DNA from: Chloroflexus islandicus
GTDB taxonomy: Bacteria; Chloroflexota; Chloroflexia; Chloroflexales; Chloroflexaceae
Reading direction: 5' to 3'
NCBI RefSeq assembly: GCF_001650695.1
Contig: NZ_LWQS01000040.1
Coordinates: 1-64,000, forward strand
DNA: 64,000 nucleotides
Below the pieces are notes generated by a model that made no database searches, was not told the DNA's origin, and was given only the letters and a program-made list of their open reading frames with translations. The position numbers and the translations under genes are program-made. This document shows positions 27,698-37,021 of this stretch, piece after piece. The number at the start of each line of letters is the position of its first letter. Position 1 is the first letter of the stretch.

Positions 27698-29158
27698 ATG
27701 CGGTATCTGATCAAAAATGGCACGATCATCGATCCGGCGAACCGGGTGGCGACGATCGGCGATATTCTGGTTGCGAACGGCAAAGTGGAGCGTTTGTACG
27801 ATCTCGCCGACTTGCACAGCGAACGCGAGCCGATCGGGCCGGATGTGGAAGTGATTAATGCGCGCGGTTGCGTGGTGGCGCCGGGGTTTACCGACCTCCA
27901 CACCCATCTGCGCCAACCGGGTGAAGAGCACAAAGAGACGATCGCTAGCGCCAGCGCCGCCGCAGCGGTCGGGGGGTTCACCACGCTCTGCGCGCGCCCA
28001 ACCACGCGCCCCACGCCTGACAACGCCGCCGCGATCCGGCAGTTGCGCGAATTGGCCGACAGTCACGGCAGCGTGCGGATCGATCTGATCGGCGCGCTGA
28101 CGTTGGGCAATGAGGGGCGCGTGCTGAGCGAGATGCGGGAACTGGCGGAAGCCGGCTGCATCGCCTTCAGTGATGGCGGGCGCACGATCGCCGATGCGGC
28201 GCTGATGCGCAATGCCATGGCCTACGCGGCGGCCTTGGGCTTGCCGGTGATGGTGAGCTGCCAAGATCCGCAGCTCGCTGCCGGCGGCGTCGCTCATGAG
28301 GGTGCGGTGAGCATTCGCTTAGGGCTGCCCGGCATACCCGCTGCCGCTGAAGAGGCGATCGTTGCCCGCGACATTGCGCTAGCCGAGGCAACCGGTGCCC
28401 ACCTGCACATCAGCCGGGTCAGCACCGCCGGCAGCGTGGCGCTGATCCGCGCTGCCCGCGCGCGCGGTGTGCGGGTGACTGCCGAAGTCACGCCGCACCA
28501 CCTCACCTTGACCGATCGCTGGCTGCTCGGCTGGCTGGAAGAGCGCAACGAAATCGAGACGGGCCGGCCCGGCGCGCATCCCGATCTCAGCCTGCCGTCG
28601 TGGCTCAATCCAGCCCTACTGCCGCCGTACGATAGTTCGACCCGTGTCGAACCGCCGCTGCGCAACATCGAACATGTCGAGGCATTGGTTGAAGGGTTGC
28701 GCGACGGCGTGATTGATGCGATTGCCGTTGACCATGCGCCGCATGCGCTGGTCGATCGCGATTGCGAATACGGCATCGCGCCACCCGGCATGAGCGGGTT
28801 AGAGACGGCGTTGGCACTGGCGCTGACCCTCGTCCACCGGGGCGAGCTTGATATCGTCAACCTGATCGCCAAACTGACCGAAGGCCCGGCCCAAGTGATT
28901 AACCGCTCGCCGGCCAACCTGCGCCCCGGCGCAACGGCTGACATCGTGATCTTCGATCCGGAACGCAGTTGGGTGGTTGATCCAGACCAGTTTGTGTCGC
29001 GGGGCAGAAACACGCCTCTGCGCGGCCAGCGCCTGAAAGGGCAGGTCATGTTGACGATGGCCGCCGGCAAGATCGTCTTCCGCCGCGACGATTTTGGCCG
29101 GCAAGCGCAGGCCGCGCCGCAACCTTCACGGCTGGAAGGGATTTTGGGCACCGAATAG
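27698..29158 (+). CDS. pyrC: Dihydroorotase homologue (PyrC-like), probably degenerate
   Basis: 486-residue amidohydrolase-fold protein in the DHOase position. The first metal pair H68-x-H70 in DLHTHLRQPG and the catalytic D345 in VDHAPHA are present. However, the usual SHCED histidine reads V186-S187-C-Q-D, the CHVST histidine reads S239-R240-V-S-T, and the PNTNP substrate Asn is T102. A segment of about 40 residues (around 277-316) is longer than in typical enzymes of about 430 residues. ATG at 27698 with AAGGGGGG, 11 bases after pyrB. It may be a structural partner of ATCase, as PyrC-prime proteins are, or an atypical enzyme. Confidence 0.8.
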   Translation: MRYLIKNGTIIDPANRVATIGDILVANGKVERLYDLADLHSEREPIGPDVEVINARGCVVAPGFTDLHTHLRQPGEEHKETIASASAAAAVGGFTTLCARPTTRPTPDNAAAIRQLRELADSHGSVRIDLIGALTLGNEGRVLSEMRELAEAGCIAFSDGGRTIADAALMRNAMAYAAALGLPVMVSCQDPQLAAGGVAHEGAVSIRLGLPGIPAAAEEAIVARDIALAEATGAHLHISRVSTAGSVALIRAARARGVRVTAEVTPHHLTLTDRWLLGWLEERNEIETGRPGAHPDLSLPSWLNPALLPPYDSSTRVEPPLRNIEHVEALVEGLRDGVIDAIAVDHAPHALVDRDCEYGIAPPGMSGLETALALALTLVHRGELDIVNLIAKLTEGPAQVINRSPANLRPGATADIVIFDPERSWVVDPDQFVSRGRNTPLRGQRLKGQVMLTMAAGKIVFRRDDFGRQAQAAPQPSRLEGILGTE

Positions 29159-29215
29159 CCTCATCGGTAACAATGGCATTCCCGCACGCGGCGGTTTGCC
29201 GCGCGCGACGCATTG

Positions 29216-29240
29216 CAGCCGCGCATAACCTGCGCGGCTG
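29216..29240 (+). terminator. Hairpin after the pyr operon
   Basis: Nine-base stem CAGCCGCGC / GCGCGGCTG with a 7-base loop, followed by CTGTTT, 58 bases after the pyrC stop. Confidence 0.55.
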
Positions 29241-29253
29241 CTGTTTCCCATGG

Positions 29254-29259
29254 TAAGAT
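29254..29259 (+). promoter_or_regulatory. Candidate -10 (TAAGAT) for the response regulator
   Basis: GG-TAAGAT-GC, 22 bases before the ATG at 29281, matching the flank pattern of other -10 sites in the window. Confidence 0.4.
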
Positions 29260-29280
29260 GCTTAGAGAGAAGGAGGGGCT

Positions 29281-29940
29281 ATGAGTAATCCGATCACCAT
29301 TCTCATCGCCGATGATCATACCATGTTCCGGCAAGGGCTGCGCGAAATCCTTGAGCGCAAAGGCGGCTTTCAGGTCGTGGCCGAGGTGCGTGACGGCGCC
29401 GCCGCCGTCGAGGCAGCCAAAGCGACCAAACCCGATATTGCCTTGCTCGACGTTTCGATGCCAGTGATGACCGGGATCGAGGCGGCGCGCCAGATCGCAC
29501 AGGTAAGCCCGGAAACTCGTTGCGTGGTGTTAACCATGCACCGCGACGAACAGACGGTGCTGGAGGCGTTGCGCGCCGGCGCGAATGCGTATCTGCTCAA
29601 AGACGCTGATGCCAGCGAATTGATCGAAGCGATTCACGTGGTGTATCGCGGCGAAGCCGCGCTGGCGGGCAGCGCAGCGGCGCGCGTGCTCGATCTGCTG
29701 CGCCGCAACGACAATGCGCCGGCGCTCAACGAAGTGTTGACGCCGCGCGAACGCGATATTCTCGCGCTCGTGGCGCAAGGCGACGATAATCGCGCGATTG
29801 CGCTCAAGCTGAGTTTGGCTGAAAAGACGGTCGGCAACCGCCTGAGCGAAATCTTCCAGAAGTTGGGGGTGAGCAATCGCACACAGGCGGCGATTGTGGC
29901 GGTGCAACGGGGGCTGGTGCCGCCGCCGGAGTTGCGGTAG
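29281..29940 (+). CDS. NarL/LuxR-family response regulator
   Basis: 219-residue two-component regulator. Receiver domain residues 1-120 with acidic pocket D11-D12, phosphoacceptor D57 (LLDVSMP) and the conserved lysine in LLKDAD. A LuxR-type helix-turn-helix follows (LTPRERDILALVAQG, KLSLAEKTVGNRLSEIFQKLGVSNR) at about 150-210. AAGGAGGGG precedes the ATG. No histidine kinase gene is adjacent, so it is an orphan here and its target genes are unknown. Confidence 0.93.
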   Translation: MSNPITILIADDHTMFRQGLREILERKGGFQVVAEVRDGAAAVEAAKATKPDIALLDVSMPVMTGIEAARQIAQVSPETRCVVLTMHRDEQTVLEALRAGANAYLLKDADASELIEAIHVVYRGEAALAGSAAARVLDLLRRNDNAPALNEVLTPRERDILALVAQGDDNRAIALKLSLAEKTVGNRLSEIFQKLGVSNRTQAAIVAVQRGLVPPPELR

Positions 29941-30484
29941 GGGTGGGAACGCCGGTACCCGGCCCTAAAGGGCCGGGCTAGGGTTACGAAGCCCGCTGCG
30001 CGGGCTGATGGCCCTCACCCCCCAACCCCCGCTCCCACCTGACGGCGGGAGCGGGAGAGCCGTTGGATGGCGGGCAAGGGATTGCAGGAGCGGAACGTAG
30101 CAGCGCCCCGTTCCCGCTGGCGCGGGAAAAGGGCTGGGGGTGAGGGTGTCATCGTACTCACCGCCGGGGGCACGGGAGTGTGGGGGATGTGCCCCCACCC
30201 CTTGCCCCTCCCCCGCTGGGGGAGGGGAGAGATGCCCCCACCCCTTGCCCCTCCCCCGCTGGGGGAGAGGGAATAGGGAGCCGGGAAAAGGTAAGGCTAC
30301 TCCCTTCCTCCCTGCTCCCCATTCCCCATCCTTTGCGGCTTTGCGTTTAACATCTTGGCAATCTTCGCGTTCGTTGCGGCTTTGCCCCTCTGGGACGCGA
30401 GCGGGGAATAGAGGCGAAAATGCACTTGCACTTTCCAAGGCTACCTATCAGCGAGGATTTTATTTCACACTAGATTGAGGAAAC
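29941..30484. repeat. Repeat island after the response regulator
   Basis: No gene is supported. It contains the CCCGGCCC...GGGCCGGG palindrome (about 29957-29978), the GAAGCCCGCTGCGCGGGCTGATGG module, two CCCCTCCCCCGCTGGGGGAG hairpins (about 30200 and 30248) and a TTTGCGGCTTTGCGTTTAAC segment (about 30335-30390) seen again near 49800 and 56340. Confidence 0.7.
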
Positions 30485-31447
30485 ATGCTCACACTTACCG
30501 GCATTCACCACGTGACCGCCATTTCTGCCGATATTCGGCGCAATTATGACTTTTACACCCGTGTGCTGGGGATGCGGCTAGTGAAGCGCACCGTTAACCA
30601 AGACGACACTAGCGCCTACCACCTGTTCTATGCCGATGGAGCCGGCACTCCCGGCAGTGACCTGACCTTCTTCGACTGGCCGTTGCCGCGGGAACGGCGG
30701 GGGACGCACAGTATTACCCGCACGATGCTGCGCGTCAACGGTGCGGCGAGTCTGGAGTGGTGGGCCAAGCGGCTGCGCGCCGAAGGGGTGCAAACCGGCG
30801 ATATAACCGAGCGCGATGGCCGGTTAACGCTCGATCTGGAAGACCCGGAAGGGCAACGGCTTTCACTGATCGATGACGGCGGGACGGGCACGTTTGTGCC
30901 GTGGGAGCAGAGTCCGGTACCGCCCGAATATCAGATTCGCGGGTTAGGGCCGGTGATGCTCAGCGTGGCGCGGCTCGGCCTGACCGATGCGGTGCTGCGC
31001 ATGGTCTTGGGCATGCAGCCGCAGCGCACCTATCCGCACCCCGACTTCTCCAACGACACGGTGCATGTCTATGCGATGGGCAACGGCGGGCCGGCAGCGG
31101 AAGTCCACGTGGTAGCCCAACCGCACTTGCCGCCGGCGCAAGCCGGAGCTGGCGGCGTGCATCACGTCGCGTTCCGGGTGCCGACCTTTGCCGAGCATAC
31201 GGCGTGGGCGCAGCGGCTGCGCGAATTACGCATTCCCAACAGCGGCATCGTTGATCGCTACTATTTCCGCAGCCTGTATTTTCGCGAACCGAACGGCATC
31301 CTCTTTGAGCTAGCCACCGACGAACCGGGATTTGCCGTTGATGAACCGGCAGAAACGCTGGGCGAGCGATTGGCGCTGCCGCCGTTCCTCGAACCGCACC
31401 GGCACGTGATTGAAGCTGGGTTGAAACCGTTGGTGGTACACGGGTAA
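30485..31447 (+). CDS. VOC-family ring-cleaving dioxygenase-like protein
   Basis: 320-residue glyoxalase/bleomycin-resistance/dioxygenase protein built from two VOC halves: residues about 5-130 ([25 protein letters not shown]) and about 152-270 ([15 protein letters not shown], then [15 protein letters not shown]). Metal ligands are probably the His of the first HHVT, the His of HHVAF and the Glu of LFELA. Relatives are annotated as ring-cleaving (hydroquinone or catechol) dioxygenases, such as YkcA/MhqO types; the substrate is not defined. GAGGAAA precedes the ATG. Single-gene unit. Confidence 0.85.
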   Translation: MLTLTGIHHVTAISADIRRNYDFYTRVLGMRLVKRTVNQDDTSAYHLFYADGAGTPGSDLTFFDWPLPRERRGTHSITRTMLRVNGAASLEWWAKRLRAEGVQTGDITERDGRLTLDLEDPEGQRLSLIDDGGTGTFVPWEQSPVPPEYQIRGLGPVMLSVARLGLTDAVLRMVLGMQPQRTYPHPDFSNDTVHVYAMGNGGPAAEVHVVAQPHLPPAQAGAGGVHHVAFRVPTFAEHTAWAQRLRELRIPNSGIVDRYYFRSLYFREPNGILFELATDEPGFAVDEPAETLGERLALPPFLEPHRHVIEAGLKPLVVHG

Positions 31448-31483
31448 TCGCCACAACCGGGAACTTCTCCCCATTACGATGGG

Positions 31484-31508
31484 AAGGCGGCCCCTTGGCC
31501 GCCTTTTT
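31484..31508 (+). terminator. Rho-independent terminator after the VOC gene
   Basis: GGCGGCC / GGCCGCC stem, CCTT loop and five T residues, 39 bases after the stop codon at 31447. Confidence 0.88.
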
Positions 31509-31523
31509 GCTACCCGGTATACT
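31495..31523 (+). promoter_or_regulatory. Promoter of htpX, overlapping the upstream terminator
   Basis: TTGGCC (31495-31500), 17-base spacer and TATACT (31518-31523). The -35 lies inside the terminator stem. Confidence 0.5.
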
Positions 31524-31570
31524 ACCAGTGCAATCGCAAGAACCTTGCTCTTAATTGTGGAGGACGCCAC

Positions 31571-32464
31571 ATGACAATATTTGTGAATAGCTTGAAAACG
31601 GTTGGTCTGCTTGGCCTGCTCACCGGTCTCTTCATTGTGATTGGCGGCGCGGTCGGCGGCCAAATCGGTATGATTATCGCTTTCGTTCTGGCTATTGTGA
31701 TGAACATGGGCGCGTGGTGGTTCTCGGACAAACTCGCGCTGAAGATGAGCGGCGCGCAAGAGGTCTCGCCGAGCGAAGCGCCCGAATTGCATGCGATGGT
31801 CGAAGAACTCTCGCGCCGGGCCGGCATTCCCAAGCCGCGAGTCTACATTATTGATACCGATGCGCCGAATGCTTTTGCGACCGGACGTGACCCTGAGCAC
31901 GGCGCGGTGGCGGTGACAACCGGCATTGCCCGGCTGCTCACCCGTGAAGAGCTGGCCGGCGTGATTGCGCACGAGCTGGCGCACATTAAGCACCGCGATA
32001 CGCTGATCTCATCGATTGCGGCGACAATTGCTGGTGCGATTGGCATGCTGGCCGATATGGTGATGTGGGGGATGATCTTCGCCGGCCTTGGCGGGAGTGA
32101 TGAGGAAGAGGGTGGTGGCATCGCTGGTTTGGTGGGTGGCGTACTCACTGCGATGCTGGCCCCGATTATGGCCCTGATAATTCAGATGGCGATCTCGCGC
32201 TCGCGTGAGTACATGGCTGACGCTGGCGGCGCGCAAATCCTTGGCAACCCCTTGCCGCTTGCCAGCGCGCTTGAGAAGCTAGAGTGGGCGGCTGGCCGGA
32301 TGCCGATGGACGAGGCTCGTCCAGCGACAGCGCACCTGTACATCGTCAACCCGGTGTTGGGCGGGCTGGCCAGTCTCTTCCGCACTCACCCAGAGACGCA
32401 CAAGCGCATCTCGCGCTTGCGGGCGATGGCCAATCGCAGCGGCAATACTGCGATCGCGGCGTAA
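31571..32464 (+). CDS. htpX: Membrane zinc metalloprotease HtpX
   Basis: 297-residue M48 peptidase of membrane-protein quality control. Two N-terminal membrane helices, the zinc motif H134-E-L-A-H138 (IAHELAHIKHRD), two further hydrophobic segments and SREYMADAGGAQI, which carries the third zinc ligand glutamate. DPEHGAVAVTTGIARLLTREE is a family signature. GGAGG lies upstream of the ATG. Monocistronic. In many bacteria it is induced by heat or membrane stress, but no specific operator is visible here. Confidence 0.95.
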   Translation: MTIFVNSLKTVGLLGLLTGLFIVIGGAVGGQIGMIIAFVLAIVMNMGAWWFSDKLALKMSGAQEVSPSEAPELHAMVEELSRRAGIPKPRVYIIDTDAPNAFATGRDPEHGAVAVTTGIARLLTREELAGVIAHELAHIKHRDTLISSIAATIAGAIGMLADMVMWGMIFAGLGGSDEEEGGGIAGLVGGVLTAMLAPIMALIIQMAISRSREYMADAGGAQILGNPLPLASALEKLEWAAGRMPMDEARPATAHLYIVNPVLGGLASLFRTHPETHKRISRLRAMANRSGNTAIAA

Positions 32465-32549
32465 CTGGCTCACGCAGCGCGTTAGCATAGATTTCCTCCT
32501 TCCCCCTTCAGCGGGCGTCACTCAATGGCGAGTGGCGCCCATTTTGCGG

Positions 32550-32555
32550 TACAAT
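32550..32555 (+). promoter_or_regulatory. Candidate -10 (TACAAT) for the peptidase lipoprotein
   Basis: GG-TACAAT-GC, 66 bases before the ATG at 32621. It rules out an upstream start at 32525. Confidence 0.45.
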
Positions 32556-32620
32556 GCGATTGCAATCTTGCCACACCCGCAGGCGCAGCGACGGTGCGCC
32601 TTTGCGTAACGGACTCTCCT

Positions 32621-34618
32621 ATGAAACGGTTCCTTCTTCTGCTTGTGCTCGCATTGCTGGCCGGCTGCATACCGGTAGACGAGAAACCGCCGGAACTTAA
32701 TCAGCCAACTGCCACACCGCACCCTACTACCGGCACCACCAGCGCACCGACCCGCCCGCCCACACCGGTGACAGTGACCAATCCAGACCCGTCCGGAGCG
32801 GATGAAATCGCTCTGATCGATGCGGCGCGTCGCTTACCACGCGATCAGATTGAGCTCGCGCGCCAGCTCGGCGCGTGCCGTCCGGCGCCAGAGGCCTGCC
32901 CCGACGTCGCCCGCACCGATCCGCTCGAGGTGCAAGTTGGCGAACGGCGCACCTTCTTCGTGACCGATTTCAGCACCGACACCCAGTACGAGATCACTGC
33001 CGAGCTTCGCTACGCTGGGCCGGTGGTGTTGATGTACGTCGAAACCGGTGTGCCTTACGAACAGCGCGACCTCGAACGAGCAGCGCGCACGTTTGAACAA
33101 GAGATCTACCCGCGCACCCGCGAGATTTTTGGCAGTGAAGCGCAACCCGGCGTCGATGGCGACAACCGGATCACGATCCTTAATGCCGTCGAGCGCAGCA
33201 GCCAGATTCTCGGCTACTACTCGTCGAGCGACTCGCTGACGCGGCAAGTCAATCGCTACAGCAACGAACGCGAGATGTTCTTTATGAACATCGACCTGAT
33301 GCCGTTCGGCAGCGACACCTACCTCGATGTGCTGGCCCACGAATTTCAGCACATGATCCATCAAAACGAACAGCCGGGAGGAGCGCTCTGGCTCAATGAG
33401 GGAATGTCACAGTTGGCCGAAGACCTCAACGGCTTTCAGCAAGAAGGTTTCATCCCGCTCTACCTGCGCAATACCGACATTCAACTGACCGGGTGGGGCT
33501 TTGCGCCAAGCCAATCGGGCGTGCATTACGGCGCTGCCCACCTCTTTATGCGCTACATCTATGCCCAATACGCCGGTCAAGACCAACTGCGACCCTTAAT
33601 CCGGGCCAATGCGGGCAATAACCTCGAAGCATTCGTCGAACTGGCCGCACGCACCCGGCCTGACATCACCCATTTTCGCCAGATTATGGCCGACTGGGCA
33701 GTTGCCAATCTGATCAATGACCCCAAGGTGGGAGACGGGCGCTACACCTACGACACCGGCACCGAATTGAGCAATTTGTTGCCGCGCACCGTGCGGCCAG
33801 ACGTGATAGAGAACCGCCATAGCGACGACATCGTGCAGTTTGGCGTCGATTATCTGTCGTTGCCGCGCAACACGCGCACCGTCACCTTCCGCGGCGACAC
33901 CACCGTGCGCATCGCCGGGCAGATGCCGCGCGGGCGCTATGCGTGGTGGAGCAACCGCAGCGATGATAGTATTGCGACGCTCACCCGCAAGATCGATCTG
34001 CGTGGGGTCAGTTCGGCGACGCTCACCTTTGACACGTGGTTCGAGATCGAAGACGATTATGACTACGCCTTCGTCACCGTTTCGACCGACGGCGGGCGGA
34101 CGTGGGAGACCCTGCCCGGCAAGTGGACAACCGACTACGACCCGCAGGGGGTGAATTACGGCCATGGGTTGACCGGGGTGTCGGGGAGGCCGGAGGCGAA
34201 CCTTGAAGATGGCCTGCGCGGACGCTGGGTGAGCGAGGAGATGGATCTGACGCCGTTTGCCGGGCAAGAGGTATTGTTGCGCTTTTGGTCGATCAACGAT
34301 CAAGGGGTGCATGCACCGGGGATCATCATTGACAACATCGCCATTCCTGAAATCGGCTTCCGCGACGATGTGGAAAGCGGGGCAGGCGATTGGGAAGCTG
34401 CCGGCTTTGTGCGCATCGACGGCGATCTGCCGCAGCAGTGGGAACTACGGCTGGTGCGCACCGCGACCGATGGCCAGATCACGGTGGAACCGCTAACGGT
34501 CGATGCCGATGGCGTTGCGACGGCCACGTTAAACAACGGCGAGCGAGGGGTCTTGGTGGTGATTGCGGTCACGCCGCACACCAGTGAACGGGCGCAGTAC
34601 GAGGTGATCAGCGAGTAG
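32621..34618 (+). CDS. Lipoprotein zinc metallopeptidase with immune-inhibitor-A-like C-terminus
   Basis: 665-residue lipoprotein (lipobox LLAGC, Cys at about 16) with a Pro/Thr-rich tether. The catalytic domain has H240-E-F-Q-H244 (AHEFQHMIH) and the downstream gluzincin-type glutamate E260 in LNEGMSQLAEDL. The C-terminal part has beta-sandwich segments (LTFDTWFEIEDDYDYAFV, GIIIDNIAIPEIG) like those of immune inhibitor A (M6) peptidases. It probably acts on proteins at the cell surface. The start follows from the promoter position and signal peptide; the SD is weak. Followed at 74 bases by another HExxH protein. Confidence 0.8.
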   Translation: MKRFLLLLVLALLAGCIPVDEKPPELNQPTATPHPTTGTTSAPTRPPTPVTVTNPDPSGADEIALIDAARRLPRDQIELARQLGACRPAPEACPDVARTDPLEVQVGERRTFFVTDFSTDTQYEITAELRYAGPVVLMYVETGVPYEQRDLERAARTFEQEIYPRTREIFGSEAQPGVDGDNRITILNAVERSSQILGYYSSSDSLTRQVNRYSNEREMFFMNIDLMPFGSDTYLDVLAHEFQHMIHQNEQPGGALWLNEGMSQLAEDLNGFQQEGFIPLYLRNTDIQLTGWGFAPSQSGVHYGAAHLFMRYIYAQYAGQDQLRPLIRANAGNNLEAFVELAARTRPDITHFRQIMADWAVANLINDPKVGDGRYTYDTGTELSNLLPRTVRPDVIENRHSDDIVQFGVDYLSLPRNTRTVTFRGDTTVRIAGQMPRGRYAWWSNRSDDSIATLTRKIDLRGVSSATLTFDTWFEIEDDYDYAFVTVSTDGGRTWETLPGKWTTDYDPQGVNYGHGLTGVSGRPEANLEDGLRGRWVSEEMDLTPFAGQEVLLRFWSINDQGVHAPGIIIDNIAIPEIGFRDDVESGAGDWEAAGFVRIDGDLPQQWELRLVRTATDGQITVEPLTVDADGVATATLNNGERGVLVVIAVTPHTSERAQYEVISE

Positions 34619-34641
34619 CGACGCCGGAGCACTGCGCACTA

Positions 34642-34676
34642 GGGCACAGCACGCTAGGACACAATACGCTGTGCCC
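34642..34676 (+). repeat. Inverted repeat between the two metallopeptidase genes
   Basis: GGGCACAGC pairs with GCTGTGCCC across 17 bases. The flanking CAGCACGCT is shared with the hairpin at 1-40. It could attenuate read-through from the first peptidase gene. Confidence 0.5.
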
Positions 34677-34692
34677 ATACGAGAGGCTACAG

Positions 34693-35505
34693 GTGATACT
34701 TACGCTGAGAACACGCTGGCTGCTCGCCGCCATCGTCGTGATCGTCGCGGCGGCGGCGATCACTGTTAGCCGCACCCATCAGCCACGCCGCCTTGCCCCG
34801 CTGGTCGTAAATTTCAGTGGGGACGGGGCCGTGCCGGCGATCAGCCGGTCAATGCGGCCGGTGCAGGTTGACACATTGCGGATCAGCGTTGCGCCGCAGG
34901 CACTGCCAAGCGATGCCAGCCTCGACGCGATCACGGCAGAGCTGTACACGGCGCTGGCTTACGTCAGCGCGCGCACCGGGACGACGCTGGCGGGGCCGAT
35001 CACAGTGCAGATCCTTGCCGACCCGCAGTGCGCCTTGCACGGCGCCGCTTATACCCAAACCCGCGAAGTCCACGTCACCACGTGCGCCGCCATTCCGCCG
35101 GCGCGCGCTGTCAACATTCTCGCCCACGAATTTGTTCACCAACTGGCCCATGACTACTACGGCGACGCTCATCTGCGCAGTGACCCGATCTTGCTCGAAG
35201 GCTGGGCCACATGGGGCGCAGGTCACTACTGGCTGGGCCGGCACGCCACCTTCCGCGCCTTCCTTGGCGGGCAAGCGCCGCTGCCATTGATCACTAACCA
35301 TCTGGGCCGGCCCGCCGCCGAAATGAATACCCTCTACTACCAATGGGCCAGCTTTGTCGAATATCTGCTGGTCACGTATGGCCGCGACGCCTTCGACCGG
35401 CTCTACCGCAGCGGCAATGGCGTTCCCGGCAGCGCCGATTATCAAGGCGTCTACGGGGTTGATTTGGCAACCCTCGAAGCCGCGTGGCGGGAGTGGTTGC
35501 GGTAG
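34693..35505 (+). CDS. Membrane-anchored HExxH metallopeptidase, MA-like
   Basis: 270-residue protein with an N-terminal membrane anchor (residues 7-26) and a gluzincin-type zinc site: H145-E-F-V-H149 and E169 in LLEGWATWG, spacing 20. The remainder (YGRDAFDRLYRSGNG, WREWLR) is typical of the small peptidase MA-like family of unknown substrate. The start is a GTG at 34693 with GAGAGG upstream. It may be co-transcribed with the preceding lipoprotein peptidase, forming a two-protease surface unit. Confidence 0.75.
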   Translation: MILTLRTRWLLAAIVVIVAAAAITVSRTHQPRRLAPLVVNFSGDGAVPAISRSMRPVQVDTLRISVAPQALPSDASLDAITAELYTALAYVSARTGTTLAGPITVQILADPQCALHGAAYTQTREVHVTTCAAIPPARAVNILAHEFVHQLAHDYYGDAHLRSDPILLEGWATWGAGHYWLGRHATFRAFLGGQAPLPLITNHLGRPAAEMNTLYYQWASFVEYLLVTYGRDAFDRLYRSGNGVPGSADYQGVYGVDLATLEAAWREWLR

Positions 35506-35535
35506 CAGCTTAGCGAGGGGCAAGGCAGGGGCAAG

Positions 35536-35563
35536 GCAGGGGCAAGGCATGCCTTGCCCCTGC
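35536..35563. terminator. Bidirectional terminator hairpin
   Basis: Thirteen-base arms GCAGGGGCAAGGC / GCCTTGCCCCTGC with an AT centre, preceded by two more copies of GGGGCAAGGCA. It stands between the convergent peptidase (+) and malic enzyme (-) genes. Confidence 0.7.
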
Positions 35564-35571
35564 TGCCATCA

Positions 35572-36990
35572 TCAATCACCCGGCATGTGGGTGCGGCGGG
35601 CAACGCCATCGGCAATCGCGGCTTGGGCCACCGCGGCGGCAATGGCCGGCACAATCTGCCGGTTAAAAACGCTCGGCACAATATAGTCTTCGTTCATCTC
35701 TTCGGGTGGAATGACATTGGCCAGCGCATCGGCAGCGGCAAGGCGCATCGCCGAGGTAATTTTGCGGGCATTGACATCGAGCGCGCCGCGGAAGATGCCG
35801 GGGAAGCTGAGCACATTATTGATCTGGTTTGGCTGATCACTGCGTCCGGTCGCGACCACACGGGCATACTGGCGCAGCATATCGGGATCGCCTTCGGGGA
35901 TCGGGTTCGCCAGCGCAAAGATGATCGGATCAGCGCTCATTGAACGCACGTGATCAGGGGTGAGGATATTGCCCTTCGAGACACCGATAAAGACATCGGC
36001 CCCACGCAAGGCGACGGCCAGATCGCCGCGCCGGCGTTCACGGTTGGTTTGTGAAGCGACAATGCGTTGCATCGGAGTCTGGCGGGCATAATCACCCTCG
36101 ACCAAAATCCCGAACCGATCCACCGCCGTAATCTCACCGACGCCGGCCTCGATCAACGTGCGAATAATCGCGGTGCCGGCAGCGCCGACGCCATTCACCA
36201 CCACCCGCACATCGGCCAGCGTTTTACCCACAAGACGCAACGCATTGCGCAGGGCAGCCAGTACCACCACAGCGGTGCCGTGCTGATCGTCGTGCATGAC
36301 CGGCAAATCAAGGCTCTCTTCCAGCCGGCCCTCGACGATAAAGCAATTGGGGGCAGCGATATCTTCGAGATTGATGCCGCCGAAGCTCGGCGCAATCTGC
36401 TCAACCGTCTGCACAATGATATCCGGGTCTTGCGAACGCAGACAAATCGGCACTGCATCAATATTGGCCAGCTCTTTGAACAGGATCGCCTTGCCCTCCA
36501 TCACCGGCATCGCCGCTTCGGGGCCAAGATTGCCCAAACCGAGGATCGCCGAGCCATCGCTAACCACCGCCACGCTATTCCCCTTCCACGTCAGCGAATA
36601 GACCTGTTCGGGATCGTCGGCGATCACGCGGCAGACGCGGGCCACCCCCGGCGTATAGGCCAGCGAGAGGTCATCGCGGGTCTTGAGCGATACGCGGCTC
36701 TGGGTAGCAAGCTTGCCGCCGAGGTGGGTCAGAAGAACACGGTCGCTTACCTGAAGCACTTTGATGTTTTGGAGCGTATTGATTGCGGCTACCAGTTGCT
36801 CGCCGTGCTGTTCATCTTGCACGCGCACGGTAATGTCGCGCACAAGAATGTTGCGTTCGGCGCGGACAATATCGATCGCGCCGATGTCGCCGCCGACCTC
36901 GCCGATCAGGGTCGTGAGCCGGCCCAGCATACCGGGCCGATTTTCGATTTGGCAGCGCAAGGTCAGCGTATAAGCCACCCCAACGGACAT
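35572..36990 (-). CDS. NAD(P)-dependent malic enzyme with N-terminal ACT domain
   Basis: 472-residue fusion. Residues about 5-80 form an ACT-type ligand-binding domain (ENRPGMLGRLTTLIGEVGGDIGAIDI). The rest is a bacterial short-form malic enzyme: SLAYTPGVARVC, substrate/metal residues in EDIAAPNCF and HDDQHGTAVV, and NAD(P)-binding VVNGVGAAGTAI. It decarboxylates malate to pyruvate; the ACT domain suggests amino-acid or other effector control. An ATG at 36990 is preferred to the GTG at 36999. A hairpin with T-run lies in the leader, 37022-37049, suggesting attenuation. Confidence 0.9.
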   Translation of the reverse strand: MSVGVAYTLTLRCQIENRPGMLGRLTTLIGEVGGDIGAIDIVRAERNILVRDITVRVQDEQHGEQLVAAINTLQNIKVLQVSDRVLLTHLGGKLATQSRVSLKTRDDLSLAYTPGVARVCRVIADDPEQVYSLTWKGNSVAVVSDGSAILGLGNLGPEAAMPVMEGKAILFKELANIDAVPICLRSQDPDIIVQTVEQIAPSFGGINLEDIAAPNCFIVEGRLEESLDLPVMHDDQHGTAVVVLAALRNALRLVGKTLADVRVVVNGVGAAGTAIIRTLIEAGVGEITAVDRFGILVEGDYARQTPMQRIVASQTNRERRRGDLAVALRGADVFIGVSKGNILTPDHVRSMSADPIIFALANPIPEGDPDMLRQYARVVATGRSDQPNQINNVLSFPGIFRGALDVNARKITSAMRLAAADALANVIPPEEMNEDYIVPSVFNRQIVPAIAAAVAQAAIADGVARRTHMPGD

Positions 36991-37021
36991 ACCCTTCACC
37001 TCGTTTTCTGGCTCAAAGATA

